DNA of 43,094 nucleotides, from contig JAAYOM010000016.1 of NCBI GenBank assembly GCA_012520315.1, positions 1 through 43,094 on the forward strand, read 5' to 3'. A program made the translations under genes and the position numbers. The stretch is from Bacillota bacterium (GTDB lineage: Bacteria > Bacillota > Limnochordia > Darwinibacteriales > Darwinibacteriaceae). The notes below the pieces were generated by a model. The model did no database searches and was not told the DNA's origin. It saw only the letters and a program-made list of their open reading frames with translations. Positions 1 through 10,577 of this stretch are shown one piece after another; position 1 is the stretch's first letter; each line of letters starts with the position of its first letter.

Positions 1-948
1 ATTACTACCCTGGTAGGTGAGATTATTGTTCAACACCGGGAAGAATTCAGAACATATGACTACCACTTCGTGTTGAGCCTTTGCCGTCGAGCCATCGCTG
101 ACCTTTTGCGGCAGCAAGGTATTCAAAGAGAAGATGTCTTAGGAGTTGGAGTGGCGGTACCCGGTCAGGTTGACTTAAACCGCAGAGTGGTGGCCTTCGC
201 TCCGAACCTCAGGTGGCGGGATGCCCACTTGGCAGATGACTTAGAGGACTATCTGCACCTCCCAGTTTTAGTTTCCAACGAGGCCATGCTGGGAGCTATG
301 GCAGAAAAATGGTTTGGGAGAGGTAAGGATGCGCGGTTTTTAGTCTATGTCTCCGTAAAAGGTGGGCTTGGTTGCGGAATCATGAATGAGCGGAGCCTGA
401 ATCTTGGCGTTAGCGGCAGTGCGGGTGAGCTTGGGCATATGTCCATCGATCCCAGGGGTCCGAAGTGTTCCTGCGGCAGTCAGGGGTGCTGGGAAGTGTA
501 TGTTGACGAACAGGCAATCATTGACCGGGCGTTTCGGGCGTTGAGCACCGCAGGGGAATCACTGCTCCTTAAAATACCTGCTGCAGAGAATCGCAAGTTG
601 ACAGTGGATGATATCGTCAACGGAGCAGCACAGGGAGACCGGGCAGCTGTGGAGGTTATTCGCGAAACAGCTTGGTATATGGGGATCGGTATCGCAAATA
701 TCGTAAATGGGATTAACCCTGATCTAGTGATTATCGGCGGACGCATAGCCAGATCGGAGCTCCTCTTTGACGAGGCAAAGAGGGTGGTAAGAGAGCGCAG
801 CCTGCAGATCCCGGCAGAAAAGGTCTGTTTGGCGGCTACCGGGCTTGGAGACAATGTTGCGCTTCTGGGCTGTGTTGCCTTGCTTTTGGACACACTCTTA
901 GAACAGCCTGACGGCAGGTTGAACACTGATTGTGTTAGAGCGAACTAG
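1..948 (+). CDS. ROK-family transcriptional repressor/sugar kinase, 5'-truncated by the window edge (XylR/NagC-like)
   Basis: The frame is open from base 1 (ITTLVGEIIVQHREEF...), so the listed GTG start at 70 is not the real one. ROK hallmarks: GVGVAVPGQVD, GGLGCGIM, GELGHMSIDPRGPKCSCGSQGCWE (zinc motif), NGINPDLVIIGG. Confidence 0.85.
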   Translation: MTTLVGEIIVQHREEFRTYDYHFVLSLCRRAIADLLRQQGIQREDVLGVGVAVPGQVDLNRRVVAFAPNLRWRDAHLADDLEDYLHLPVLVSNEAMLGAMAEKWFGRGKDARFLVYVSVKGGLGCGIMNERSLNLGVSGSAGELGHMSIDPRGPKCSCGSQGCWEVYVDEQAIIDRAFRALSTAGESLLLKIPAAENRKLTVDDIVNGAAQGDRAAVEVIRETAWYMGIGIANIVNGINPDLVIIGGRIARSELLFDEAKRVVRERSLQIPAEKVCLAATGLGDNVALLGCVALLLDTLLEQPDGRLNTDCVRAN

Positions 949-1103
949 AGAGCGAAGGGGGAAAGGAGGCGGTAGCCAAAATCAGTCTATTTGGCGGGAC
1001 GCAAAGGGAGTACCTGTTGTTTTGTTTTGCAGTTAGTGGTTCATGTTTAATGCGTAGTTCACCGATGACAAATATTTGATATTTGGAAGGGGTTTACTAA
1101 AAC

Positions 1104-2150
1104 ATGAAGAGAATTCTGTTGGTTGTTTTGTTAGTTGCTGTCCTGGCATTTTCCTCAATGGCTTCTGCTGCGGTCAGAGTTGGGATCGCGATGCCGACCC
1201 AGAGTCTTCAGCGGTGGAACCAAGATGGCAGTAACATGAAAGAACAGTTTGAGGCGGCCGGTTATGTTGTAGATCTTCAGTATGCGAACAACGATGTGGC
1301 GCTCCAGGTATCCCAGATTGAAAACATGATCCTCAATGGCGCCGAAATCCTCGTTATTGCATCCATCGACGGCGCTTCTTTGGGAACTGTATTGGCGGTA
1401 GCCCAAGACGAAGGCATTCCTGTGATTGCCTATGACCGTCTGATCATGGAAACTGATGCTGTCTCTTATTACGCAACCTTTGACAACTACATGGTTGGAA
1501 CCATTCAAGGTGAGTATCTCGTAGAAAAGCTGGAGCTGGCAACACGCACTGATCCAGTGAACATCGAAATTGTGGGTGGATCTGCCGATGACAACAATGC
1601 TCGTTTCTTCTATCAAGGTGCTATCGATGCGATTCAGCCTTACCTTGACAGCGGCATAGTAGTTGTTCCATCTGGCCAGATTGCCTTTGAATCCGTCGCC
1701 ACTATGGCTTGGTCCTCCGAAAGGGCCCAGGCTCGTATGGATAACTTGATTGCAGCCCATTACTCAGATGGAACAAAACTCGATGCAGTCCTCTGCTCTA
1801 ATGACTCTACAGCGCTTGGTGTGACCAACTCCCTGGTAAATGCGGGTTTTGAAGAGTTCCCAGTGATTACTGGCCAAGACTGTGACATCGCCAATATGAA
1901 AAACATCCTGGCCGGACGTCAATCTATGTCCATCTTCAAGGATACCCGTACCTTGGCTAGCAACGTTGTGGCCATGGTACAGGCTATAGTCAAAGGTGAA
2001 GAGCCCCCAATCAATGATACAGAGACTTACCATAACGGAATCAAGCTAGTTCCAACCTACCTCAGCGCACCAGTCTTTGCCGACATCAATAACTACTATG
2101 AACTGTTGATTGAGAGCGGATACTATACTCCTGAACAACTTGGCCTGTAG
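1104..2150 (+). CDS. chvE: Sugar ABC transporter substrate-binding protein (ChvE/multiple-monosaccharide type)
   Basis: Signal peptide MKRILLVVLLVAVLAFSSMASAA; VGIAMPTQSLQRWNQDGSNMKEQFEAAGYVVDLQYANNDVALQVSQIENMI is typical of ChvE-like SBPs; followed by ATPase and permease genes. Confidence 0.85.
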   Translation: MKRILLVVLLVAVLAFSSMASAAVRVGIAMPTQSLQRWNQDGSNMKEQFEAAGYVVDLQYANNDVALQVSQIENMILNGAEILVIASIDGASLGTVLAVAQDEGIPVIAYDRLIMETDAVSYYATFDNYMVGTIQGEYLVEKLELATRTDPVNIEIVGGSADDNNARFFYQGAIDAIQPYLDSGIVVVPSGQIAFESVATMAWSSERAQARMDNLIAAHYSDGTKLDAVLCSNDSTALGVTNSLVNAGFEEFPVITGQDCDIANMKNILAGRQSMSIFKDTRTLASNVVAMVQAIVKGEEPPINDTETYHNGIKLVPTYLSAPVFADINNYYELLIESGYYTPEQLGL

Positions 2151-2167
2151 AATGCTGCGGTTGAGCC

Positions 2168-2193
2168 GGCGGATGGGAACACTCCCATCCGCC
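2168..2193 (+). terminator. Intercistronic stem-loop between SBP and ATPase genes (probable mRNA stabiliser/partial terminator)
   Basis: GGCGGATGGGA-ACAC-TCCCATCCGCC: perfect 11-bp stem, 4-nt loop, no T-tract. Confidence 0.75.
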
Positions 2194-2218
2194 CTTCAGA
2201 AGTAGGAGGATGAGGCGT

Positions 2219-3769
2219 GTGACGAAGAAACTACTGGAGATGCGTTCCATCACCAAAGAATTCCCGGGCGTTAAAGCCTTGGATAATGTCAACATTGCCG
2301 TCAACGAAGGCGAAATCCATGCCATTGTCGGGGAAAATGGCGCGGGCAAGACCACTCTGATGAATGTCTTAAGTGGTGTGCATCCTTACGGCACCTATTC
2401 AGGGGATGTTTTTTTTGATGGTCAACTCTGTCGTCACCAAGGAATTAAGGACTCGGAGCGCCTGGGTATAGTTATTATCCACCAAGAGCTGGCCTTGGTT
2501 CCTTATTTATCTATTGGCGAGAACATGTTTCTCGGCAATGAACAGCATAAAAGGGGACGTATTGACTGGCACCAGACGCACCAAAAGGCTGAAGAGTATA
2601 TGCGGATTGTAGGTCTGCAGGAGAACCCTCACACGCTCGTAAAGGATATCAGTGTAGGGAAGCAGCAGCTGATTGAAATTGCAAAAGCTCTGGCCAAGAG
2701 CGTGCGGCTTTTGATCCTGGACGAACCGACATCCAGTCTTAATGAGAGTGACTCGAAGAATGTGTTGGATTTGCTCCTTCGCCTCAAAAAGGAGCAGGGG
2801 ATTACCTCAATTATTATCTCTCATAAACTAAACGAAATCTCCTATTGCGCCGACCGGATCACGATTTTGCGTGACGGCGCTACCGTTGAGACTTTAGACA
2901 ATCAGTCCGCTGAGATTCCGGAGGCACGCATTGTCAAAGGCATGGTGGGCCGAGAGATGACAGAACGTTTTCCCAGTCGTTCTAGGGTAATCCAGGATGA
3001 AATTGCCCTTGAGGTCAAGGACTTTACTGTCTACCATGACCTATTTACAGACCGCAAGGTGGTGGATAATGTTTCGCTGAGGGTCCATAAAGGGGAAGTA
3101 GTCGGGATCTATGGCCTGATCGGGTCTGGCCGCAGCGAGCTGGCTTTGTCCATTTTTGGTCAAGCCTATGGCACGAAAGCTTCAGGCACAGTATACAAGT
3201 ACGGGGAGCCCCTTGAACTGAATTCTGTGCCAGATGCCATTCGGGCGAATATAGCCTATGTAACAGAAGATCGCAAGGGAAGCGGCCTGATCCTGAGTAA
3301 TAGTGTGGTTCACAATATTACCCTGCCCAGGATGGATTTCGTTTCACAAAGGGGGCGTATCGATAAGGACTTGGAGAGAAAGACCGCAGAACACTATCGA
3401 GCATCCCTCGACATTAAGACCCCTACGGTAGACCAGCTTGTTGAAAACCTATCTGGGGGAAACCAGCAAAAAGTACTGCTGGGCAGATGGATCTTCTCTC
3501 AACCAGATGTACTGCTCCTTGACGAACCGACCCGCGGTGTTGATGTGGGTGCTAAGTATGAAATCTATCAGATTATCAACGAGCTTGTGGAAGCGGGCAA
3601 GTCTGCCCTTTTCATTTCCTCGGAACTGACAGAGATTCTTGGCATGTGCGATCGTATCTATGTGATGAATCAAGGAAGGATCATTGGTGAGTTTCTGGCC
3701 AGTGAGGCAACGCAGGAGATCGTCATGAATTGCATCATGCAGGACAGTAAAGGAGAGATCGGGGCATGA
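2219..3769 (+). CDS. mmsA: Sugar ABC transporter ATP-binding protein (two ABC domains, Mms/Xyl type)
   Basis: Walker [11 protein letters not shown]; signature motifs SVGKQQL and LSGGNQQKV; Walker [12 protein letters not shown] and [11 protein letters not shown]. The AGGAGG at 2204-2209 favours GTG 2219 over the listed ATG 2210. Confidence 0.9.
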   Translation: MTKKLLEMRSITKEFPGVKALDNVNIAVNEGEIHAIVGENGAGKTTLMNVLSGVHPYGTYSGDVFFDGQLCRHQGIKDSERLGIVIIHQELALVPYLSIGENMFLGNEQHKRGRIDWHQTHQKAEEYMRIVGLQENPHTLVKDISVGKQQLIEIAKALAKSVRLLILDEPTSSLNESDSKNVLDLLLRLKKEQGITSIIISHKLNEISYCADRITILRDGATVETLDNQSAEIPEARIVKGMVGREMTERFPSRSRVIQDEIALEVKDFTVYHDLFTDRKVVDNVSLRVHKGEVVGIYGLIGSGRSELALSIFGQAYGTKASGTVYKYGEPLELNSVPDAIRANIAYVTEDRKGSGLILSNSVVHNITLPRMDFVSQRGRIDKDLERKTAEHYRASLDIKTPTVDQLVENLSGGNQQKVLLGRWIFSQPDVLLLDEPTRGVDVGAKYEIYQIINELVEAGKSALFISSELTEILGMCDRIYVMNQGRIIGEFLASEATQEIVMNCIMQDSKGEIGA

Positions 3770-5010
3770 ACAGTATGCGAACGACATTTCGGAACAACTT
3801 GAAGCAATACATGATGCTGGTAGCCTTGGTGGCACTTGTCATTGCTTTTCAAGTCTTGACCAAAGGTGTCTTGCTCAAGCCCATGAACGTGTCAAACCTG
3901 ATTTTCCAAAATGCTTATGTAGTGATCCTGGCCGTTGGTATGCTGCTCTGCATATTGACAGGCGGCAACATCGACTTGTCAGTTGGATCTGTCGTCGCCT
4001 TAATTGGGGCTTGTGCGGGAACCTTCATCATTACCTGGGGATGGAATCCACACCTTGCAATTCTAATTTGCCTGGGTATCGGCCTTCTGATTGGTATGTG
4101 GCAAGGCTTTTGGATAGCCTATGTGCGTATTCCCGCCTTTATCGTGACCCTATCTGGTATGCTGGTCTTTCGTGGACTGACTTTGATTGTATTAAGCGGC
4201 CTGACGCTAGCACCTTTTCCCCCTGCTTATCTTGCCTACTCGACGGGCTATGTTCCTGACTTGTTTCCAGCTCTCCAGCTTTTGGGGGTACGAAACACCA
4301 CATCACTTCTAGCGGGTATCTTCATAGCGATCATTTTCTGCGTGACCCAAATCATGGGCTATCTTGGACGTAAGAACAAGGGTTATGCGGTGGAGAGCAT
4401 CTGGGCCCTGATTCTCAAGATGGCAGTTATTTCCCCTGCAGTGATCTGGCTCTTTTATATCTTAGCTTCTTATCGTGGGATTCCTATGGTACTGATAATC
4501 GTCGGGATAGTGCTGTTGGCCTACAGCTATTTCACGAGCCATACAGTGATGGGACGGCATTTATATGCGTTAGGCGGTAACGAGAAGGCAGCGAGGCTCT
4601 CTGGTGTGAAGACAAAACGCATGCTGTTCCTGGCATATGTAAACATGGCTTTTCTGGCTGCAGTGGCAGGCATTGTGTTTGCAGCCAGGCTAAACTCGGC
4701 CTCGCCCCAAGCGGGTCAGTCCTTTGAGTTAGATGCCATTGGCGCATGTTTTCTCGGCGGTGCCAGTGCCTACGGCGGTGTCGGCACGGTGGGCGGAACC
4801 TTGATCGGTGCACTATTCATGGGTGTTTTGAATAACGGCATGTCCATAATGGGCATTAGCTCCAACGTGCAGCAGGTGGTCAAAGGTTTGGTCCTCCTGC
4901 TTGCTGTTGCAGCAGACGTCATCAGCAAGAATAAGCTGCCCTTTAACATTCCGCGTTTTGGCAGGAGAGATTTAAAGGGGCAGCAGACAGTAGAATCATC
5001 GTCAAACTAA
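3766..5010 (+). CDS. mmsB: Sugar ABC transporter permease (Mms/Xyl type)
   Basis: Multi-TM protein with [17 protein letters not shown] and [15 protein letters not shown] motifs of BPD_transp_2 permeases; ATGA overlap with the upstream ATPase. Confidence 0.9.
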   Translation: MNSMRTTFRNNLKQYMMLVALVALVIAFQVLTKGVLLKPMNVSNLIFQNAYVVILAVGMLLCILTGGNIDLSVGSVVALIGACAGTFIITWGWNPHLAILICLGIGLLIGMWQGFWIAYVRIPAFIVTLSGMLVFRGLTLIVLSGLTLAPFPPAYLAYSTGYVPDLFPALQLLGVRNTTSLLAGIFIAIIFCVTQIMGYLGRKNKGYAVESIWALILKMAVISPAVIWLFYILASYRGIPMVLIIVGIVLLAYSYFTSHTVMGRHLYALGGNEKAARLSGVKTKRMLFLAYVNMAFLAAVAGIVFAARLNSASPQAGQSFELDAIGACFLGGASAYGGVGTVGGTLIGALFMGVLNNGMSIMGISSNVQQVVKGLVLLLAVAADVISKNKLPFNIPRFGRRDLKGQQTVESSSN

Positions 5011-5031
5011 AGAGACTGGGAGGTTTTAGTT

Positions 5032-6351
5032 ATGACAGAATATTTTCCCGAAGTAAATCAGGTCCGCTTTGAAGGCAAGACAACCGATAACCCGCTGGCT
5101 TTTCGCTATTACGATCCTAAGCGGGTGGTGGGGAATAAGACTATGGAAGAACATCTGCGATTTTCCGTAGCCTATTGGCATACATTTGTGGCCGGGGGCA
5201 GAGACATGTTCGGCTCTGAGTCGGCCCTAAGACCCTGGGATCATCTGACAGACCCCATGGAAATTGCCAAGGCCAGGGCTTATGCGGCTTTTGAATTTAT
5301 GGAAAAAATGCAGATCCCCTTTTTCTGCTTTCACGATGTAGATGTCGCTCCAGAAGGGTCAAGCCTAAAAGAGACCTTTAGAAATCTTGATGAAATAGCA
5401 ACTTTACTCAAAGATCTCATGGAGAAAACCGGCAAAAGGCTCCTGTGGGGCACCAGCAACCTCTTTGGCCACCCCCGCTTTATGCATGGAGCAGCCACAT
5501 CACCCAGTGCTGATGTCTTCGCTTACTCAGCCGCCAGGGTGAAGAAATGTCTGGAGATCACCAAGGATTTAGGCGGTGAGAACTACGTCTTTTGGGGGGG
5601 ACGGGAAGGCTACGAGACGCTCCTCAATACCGATCTCAAGTTGGAACTGGACAACTTAGCCCGTTTTCTGCATATGGCTGTTGATTATGCCCATAAGATC
5701 GGCTTTACAGGCCAGTTTCTGATCGAACCTAAACCAATGGAACCTACCAAGCATCAATATGACTTTGATGTAGCCTCTGTCTTAGGCTTTCTGCACACCT
5801 ATGGTCTTAAGAAACACTTCAAAGTAAACATCGAGGCGAACCACGCCACGCTGGCGGGGCATACCTTCCAGCATGAGCTGCGTTTGGCCAGAGTAAATGG
5901 CATTTTGGGAAGCGTCGATGCTAACCAGGGAGATGAGCTTCTAGGCTGGGATACAGACCAGTTCCCAACCAATGTGTATGCCACCACACTGGCCATGTAT
6001 GAAGTCCTGCTGAATGGGGGTCTGGCTCCAGGAGGGCTAAACTTTGACGCCAAGGTGCGCAGAGGTTCATTTGAGCCTATCGACCTATTCTACGGCCATA
6101 TTGCAGGAATGGACGCCTTTGCCCACGGCCTCTTAGCGGCAGAACGCCTGCTGGAAACAGGGATCCTCGAGGAGTTTATCGCAGATCGTTACCAGAGCTA
6201 TCGCACCGGAATTGGTGAACAGATTGTACAAGGGAAAGTTGGCTTCGAAGAGCTCAGCGCCTATGCCTTAGAACATGATCAGATCTCGCTCGGTTCTGGA
6301 CGTCAGGAGCTTCTGGAAAACATTCTAAACCGCTTTATTTCGGAAGTCTAA
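5032..6351 (+). CDS. xylA: Xylose isomerase
   Basis: Full-length 439 aa; [81 protein letters not shown]. Confidence 0.98.
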   Translation: MTEYFPEVNQVRFEGKTTDNPLAFRYYDPKRVVGNKTMEEHLRFSVAYWHTFVAGGRDMFGSESALRPWDHLTDPMEIAKARAYAAFEFMEKMQIPFFCFHDVDVAPEGSSLKETFRNLDEIATLLKDLMEKTGKRLLWGTSNLFGHPRFMHGAATSPSADVFAYSAARVKKCLEITKDLGGENYVFWGGREGYETLLNTDLKLELDNLARFLHMAVDYAHKIGFTGQFLIEPKPMEPTKHQYDFDVASVLGFLHTYGLKKHFKVNIEANHATLAGHTFQHELRLARVNGILGSVDANQGDELLGWDTDQFPTNVYATTLAMYEVLLNGGLAPGGLNFDAKVRRGSFEPIDLFYGHIAGMDAFAHGLLAAERLLETGILEEFIADRYQSYRTGIGEQIVQGKVGFEELSAYALEHDQISLGSGRQELLENILNRFISEV

Positions 6352-6391
6352 GGGGGAAACGATCCGACAAAGACTGGTAAATAGTGCAAAG

Positions 6392-6430
6392 ATAGCGTTA
6401 GCACTCACGTGTTGAGTTCTAACGCTATTT
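6392..6430 (+). terminator. Hairpin after xylA, probable transcription terminator
   Basis: ATAGCGTTAGCACTCACGTGTTGAGTTCTAACGCTATTTTA: long inverted repeat ending in a short T run; near-copy of the hairpin at 14517-14556. Confidence 0.75.
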
Positions 6431-6520
6431 TAATGTGCCAGGGGACGAAGGGCGATTGAGCGAGAACGCAGGAGAATGCATGCTTTTGGCGAAGTTACAG
6501 AGAGGATAGGAGATGGATTT

Positions 6521-7513
6521 ATGCCCAACTGCCGGTTGATTTTTCTATTGGTGCTTGCAGCTTTAATATCGCTGCTCGTAACGGTGCCTGCTGCAGCCGA
6601 TGGTTTCTATGAAGATGACTTAACCATCGCCTTTTTGCCGCGCTCGTTAGGCAACCCTATCTTCCTCGACGCTTTTGAAGCAGCCCAGAAAAAGGCCTAT
6701 GAACTAGGAGTGACCCTGGAATGGGTGGCCCCCTTTGATTTTGACAGCGATCTTCAGGTGGAAATGATCGAAAACCTCATTCGCCGGGGTGTGGACGGGA
6801 TTGTAGCCAGCGTCAATGACGAGGAGGCTATTCATAGGGTGTTCCAGAAAGCGATGGCCAATGGCATCGCAGTGGCAACCTTTGATGCAGACAGCCCTGG
6901 CAGCGGCCGCCTTTTTCACATCGGTATCAACAACTACAAAGCTGGAGTCGAAATTGGCACCGCCCTTGTCAACGTCCTGAAAGATAAAGGGATGGAAGGG
7001 CAGGAACTTGATACGATGATTATGACCGGCTTCCGGGAGGCGCTTAATTTAGAGGAGCGCATTCGGGGCTTTCTCGATGCTACCGCTGATGATCTTAAGA
7101 TCAATGTGGTCAGCATCTTAGAAAACGATGATACCGTAGAAAAGTCCATCATTCTCCTGGAAGACTACCTAAAGATGAATCCCGAGGTTGATGTGATCTT
7201 TTTTGTCGGCGGCTGGCCCTTTTACGTAACCAGTGATGCCCTGCCTAATTTCCGCCAATGGGCCCAGGCAGGCGGCATTGCAGTGGGCATCGACCTGTTC
7301 TATGATGCTCTGCTCTTGCAGAGAGAAGGCCTGATTCAGTATTTGATCGGTCAGGACATGACCGGCATGGGTGCGCAGGGTATGGAGCTTATCGTCAATT
7401 ACATCCGTTATGGCCAGGTGCCTCCCGAGTTTGTAGAGACAGGCCTGGAACATGCCGATGAATCAAACTTGGACATGCTCCTGGAAATCCATAAGCCGTG
7501 GCTGGTGAAATAG
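6521..7513 (+). CDS. Orphan periplasmic sugar-binding protein (Peripla_BP_4/ribose-binding type), probable sensory partner of the adjacent histidine kinase
   Basis: ATG at 6521 with AGGATAGGAGA upstream is the better start (listed 6476). Signal peptide ...LISLLVTVPAAADG; LTIAFLPRSLGNPIFLDAFEAAQKKAYELG; no adjacent partner ATPase or permease; 11 nt before the kinase gene. Confidence 0.85.
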   Translation: MPNCRLIFLLVLAALISLLVTVPAAADGFYEDDLTIAFLPRSLGNPIFLDAFEAAQKKAYELGVTLEWVAPFDFDSDLQVEMIENLIRRGVDGIVASVNDEEAIHRVFQKAMANGIAVATFDADSPGSGRLFHIGINNYKAGVEIGTALVNVLKDKGMEGQELDTMIMTGFREALNLEERIRGFLDATADDLKINVVSILENDDTVEKSIILLEDYLKMNPEVDVIFFVGGWPFYVTSDALPNFRQWAQAGGIAVGIDLFYDALLLQREGLIQYLIGQDMTGMGAQGMELIVNYIRYGQVPPEFVETGLEHADESNLDMLLEIHKPWLVK

Positions 7514-7523
7514 GGGGATTGCG

Positions 7524-9308
7524 GTGTTAAGCTTCGAACGGTTTTGGTCTAAGCTGGCCAAGAAAACCGAAATTCATACCATTCGTACCAAACTGATCCT
7601 GTCCTTTCTGGTGATTGCCTTAATTCCCCTCGGCATTATGGCGGTCTTTTCCTACCAAACCTATTATGGAAGCCTAACTGCCAGTGTAACTGAGTACGCC
7701 CATGAGGTCGTTACCGGTATGGGCAGGGATCTGGATGATTACTTTTCTGACTTGGAGATGCTTTTGACCAGGGAACAGGATTTTTACATGGATCAACTGA
7801 TCAAATTAGTCGATGGTAATGACTTTAACAATCGCAAGTATGTCTTTAGGATCTGGGAAGATCTAAACAACCTGCATACAGTCAAGCCTGGATTGGAGGA
7901 GATTTCCCTTGTCTTTTCCAACGGCAATCGTTTCAGCAACTATGGGTTGTATGTTCTGGACTTCGCCTCATTTCGACAGCAGTTCCAAGCTAACTTGCAG
8001 GCCAGGGGCATCGCCATCTTAGGACCCCACCAAAATTTTCTGAACCGCACTGTGGTCACTATGGTGAAACCGTACGAATCGCCTGGGGCTGAAACCGCAG
8101 TCTTTATGACCGCAGACATAAACCTGGATCGCCTAGCCATTATCACCGACATCAAACTGGGAACGCGGGGTTATGTTTTTGTCGCGGATAAGTCGGGTCG
8201 AATTGTCTACCATCCCGATGCCGGCAGGATCGGGAATACCAGCCGCTTTTACCGCACAGATCTGCCAGGTGGTTTTGCAGATGGGTTTACCGACTATGAG
8301 CATGAGCGTTTCTTTTTGGCTACAGCCTTTTCGCCTGTGACTGGCTGGACTGTAGTCAGTGTGGCCTATGCAGATGAAATCGGCGCCCAAGTCGCCCCCA
8401 TTCAGCGTATCACATTTGTTGTGATCGCTTTGATTTTGGTTGGGGTAATCCTTCTAGCCGTCTATTTATCCCATGCCCTGAGCCGGCCCATTAAGGAGCT
8501 CCAGAATCTCACCAAGCGGGCGGCCAACCATGACTTGTCCGTGCAGATTGTTCCCCAGGGCAATGATGAAATTGCCATGCTGGGTCATAGTTTCAACAAA
8601 ATGATTGCCAGAATCCAGGAGCTCATGGAGGAGAATGTCAGGGAGCAAAAGCTGTTGCGCAAGCTGGAAATGGAAAGCCTGGACAATCAGATCAAGCCGC
8701 ATTTTATCTATAACACCCTAGATCTGATTATCGGGCAGCTGGAAAGTAACCAGAATGAACAGGCCAGCTCCCTCATTGAGGCGTTAGGCAACTTTTTCCG
8801 CCTGAGTTTGAGCAAGGGAAGGGAGATTGTGCCCATCGCCAGCGAAGTTGAGCATGTACGCAACTACCTGTTCATTCAGCAACTGCGCCATGGGAAGGAG
8901 TACCAATACGAAGTGGCCGTTGAGCAAGGCATTCTGGATAAGTACATCCCCAGGCTGCTCTTGCAGCCCCTGGTGGAAAATGCGATTTACCATGGCATTT
9001 TACAGGCGAATAGGCAAGGGAAGATCAAGATTTCCGGCTATCAGGTAGAGAGCAGCGAGGACATTGTCTTTGAGATCCGGGATGATGGTGCAGGCATTGA
9101 GCCAGATCAGCTCCAGGATATTAACGAAGTGCTGAGCGGGGTGCGCAGTTTACAACATGAAAGGGAGTACTTTGGTCTGCGTAATGTGAACAAGCGAGCC
9201 AAGCTTATGTTTGGTGAGGAGTATGGCGTGGTTTTACAGAGCGAACTAGGCAGGGGCACTGCTGCTATCCTGCGCATCAAAGCTACCAGGGAGGAACCTA
9301 ATGTGTAA
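7524..9308 (+). CDS. Sensor histidine kinase, YesM/LytS class: two TMs, extracytoplasmic dCache-like domain, HAMP, His_kinase + HATPase
   Basis: TM1 LILSFLVIALIPLGIMAVFSY; cache-like GTRGYVFVADKSGRIVYHPD and TGWTVVSVAYADEI; TM2 + HAMP SRPIKELQNLTKRAANHDLSVQI; phospho-His motif DNQIKPHFIYNTLDLI; N box LLLQPLVENAIYHGI. Confidence 0.95.
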   Translation: MLSFERFWSKLAKKTEIHTIRTKLILSFLVIALIPLGIMAVFSYQTYYGSLTASVTEYAHEVVTGMGRDLDDYFSDLEMLLTREQDFYMDQLIKLVDGNDFNNRKYVFRIWEDLNNLHTVKPGLEEISLVFSNGNRFSNYGLYVLDFASFRQQFQANLQARGIAILGPHQNFLNRTVVTMVKPYESPGAETAVFMTADINLDRLAIITDIKLGTRGYVFVADKSGRIVYHPDAGRIGNTSRFYRTDLPGGFADGFTDYEHERFFLATAFSPVTGWTVVSVAYADEIGAQVAPIQRITFVVIALILVGVILLAVYLSHALSRPIKELQNLTKRAANHDLSVQIVPQGNDEIAMLGHSFNKMIARIQELMEENVREQKLLRKLEMESLDNQIKPHFIYNTLDLIIGQLESNQNEQASSLIEALGNFFRLSLSKGREIVPIASEVEHVRNYLFIQQLRHGKEYQYEVAVEQGILDKYIPRLLLQPLVENAIYHGILQANRQGKIKISGYQVESSEDIVFEIRDDGAGIEPDQLQDINEVLSGVRSLQHEREYFGLRNVNKRAKLMFGEEYGVVLQSELGRGTAAILRIKATREEPNV

Positions 9309-10443
9309 TCTGCTGATTGCTGAAGATGAAAAGTATCTAAGGGAAAAGGTGACGAAGAATGTGGATTGGGAGGGTCACGGTTACACTGTCTTCGTGGCCT
9401 CAGACGGAGAAGAAGCGTTGGAGATGATCCGTTCTCAGCCCATTGACATTCTCGTAACAGATATTCGTATGCCTGGCATGGACGGGCTGGAGTTGACGGC
9501 TGAAGCCAAAGCCATCAACCCGGATCTAAAGATCATTGTGATTTCTGGTCATGCCGAATTCGAGCTGGCCCAGGCCTCAATTCGCTTAGGGGTAGAGGAC
9601 TATCTTTTAAAACCCTTTCGCACCAAGCGTCTACTGGAGGTAGTTGAAAAAGCAAGGACCAAGCTTGAAGCGGAGCGGGAACGCCGCAAACTGGCGGAAC
9701 AGCAGGAAAAAATGGCCAGACAAAGCCTGGAGGAGCGTTTTAGCAGGGTGTTTGGCTGGCTGGCCAATCCGGAGTCCTTTTTGAGCCAGCCCCAGGTTCC
9801 AATCAGGCTTCGCTTAGGCGAAATTCTCAAATCCGGGACTTCGCAGGAGCTTTCAGAGGAGATCCGACTGCTGCAAAAGTCCATGGATGAAGCGCAGGAA
9901 GATGCGGACCGCCTATTGATTATTCTCAATGATATTGTTATCACAACGCTCAGCACCACCAGGGATCTGGGTTTTGATATGGAAAAGGGCATTAGTATTA
10001 TGGGTAAGCATTTGCCTGCCAACGCTGAAACCCAGTTTTCCGATTTAAAGCAGTGGGTGGAGGACTTCCTGTTGGCCATCAATGATTTGATCGAATCCGG
10101 GCAGGGACAAAGTATGGAGCAGATCATCCATGGTGTGAAGGCCTATGTGGAGGAACATTATCGCAGCGGCGTAACTCTCAATACCATGGCTGCTCGGGTA
10201 AACATGAGTCCCTCCCAGCTCAGCAAACTTTTCCTTGAGTACGCGGGGGAACATTTTTCCGATTATGTGACCGGTCTCAAAGTGAAAAAGGCCAAGGAAC
10301 TTCTCAAAGGCACAGACAATCGCATCTATGAAATTGCAGACTATCTCGGTTTCAGCGACGCCTATTACTTCAGCTCTTGGTTTAAGCGGACAGTGGGGTG
10401 CAGTCCAACGGAGTACAGGGAGGAATTGTCAATAAAAGGATAA
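9301..10443 (+). CDS. YesN-type response regulator (REC + AraC HTH)
   Basis: LLIAEDEKYLREKV, LVTDIRMPGMDGLEL, DYLLKPFRTKRL (REC); C-terminal AraC HTH: MAARVNMSPSQLSKLFLEYAGEHFSDYVTGLKVKKAKELL... IYEIADYLGFSDAYYFSSWFKRTVGCSPTEYRE. Overlaps the kinase gene by 8 nt. Confidence 0.95.
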   Translation: MCNLLIAEDEKYLREKVTKNVDWEGHGYTVFVASDGEEALEMIRSQPIDILVTDIRMPGMDGLELTAEAKAINPDLKIIVISGHAEFELAQASIRLGVEDYLLKPFRTKRLLEVVEKARTKLEAERERRKLAEQQEKMARQSLEERFSRVFGWLANPESFLSQPQVPIRLRLGEILKSGTSQELSEEIRLLQKSMDEAQEDADRLLIILNDIVITTLSTTRDLGFDMEKGISIMGKHLPANAETQFSDLKQWVEDFLLAINDLIESGQGQSMEQIIHGVKAYVEEHYRSGVTLNTMAARVNMSPSQLSKLFLEYAGEHFSDYVTGLKVKKAKELLKGTDNRIYEIADYLGFSDAYYFSSWFKRTVGCSPTEYREELSIKG

Positions 10444-10516
10444 CAGAGAACTTAAATAAAGAAAAATATCAAAACAAATGGAAATATATTAAATGGATTC
10501 ACGATTGAGTTAACCC

Positions 10517-10546
10517 TATAATGAAGGTGAAACCGGTCAATCGGTT
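10517..10546 (+). promoter_or_regulatory. Candidate promoter -10 box and operator-like inverted repeat upstream of the second sugar transporter
   Basis: TATAAT at 10517-10522 with no good -35 (TGGATT at the 17-bp spacing); AACCG-GTCAAT-CGGTT inverted repeat at 10531-10546; AAATGGA occurs twice upstream (10476 and 10491). Confidence 0.45.
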
Positions 10547-10577
10547 AAATTCAAGAAAGAAGAAGGGTGGCAAGATC

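Noticed and set aside
480-926. 148-aa minus-strand ORF inside the ROK gene, and similar antisense ORFs throughout the track (e.g. 1155-1760, 9600-10127, 33242-33769)
   Set aside because: They lie opposite well-supported genes, have low-complexity or atypical composition and no recognisable motifs or ribosome binding sites; expected noise in a GC-moderate genome.
6392-6430. CIRCE (HrcA) heat-shock operator
   Set aside because: The arms resemble CIRCE but the spacer is 7 nt rather than 9, it sits after xylA with a T run, and no heat-shock gene follows; kept only as a low-level finding.
6521-7513. Orphan SBP as a remnant of a decayed transporter
   Set aside because: The ORF is intact, has a signal peptide and good RBS, and is tightly coupled to the kinase gene, so a sensory role is more likely.
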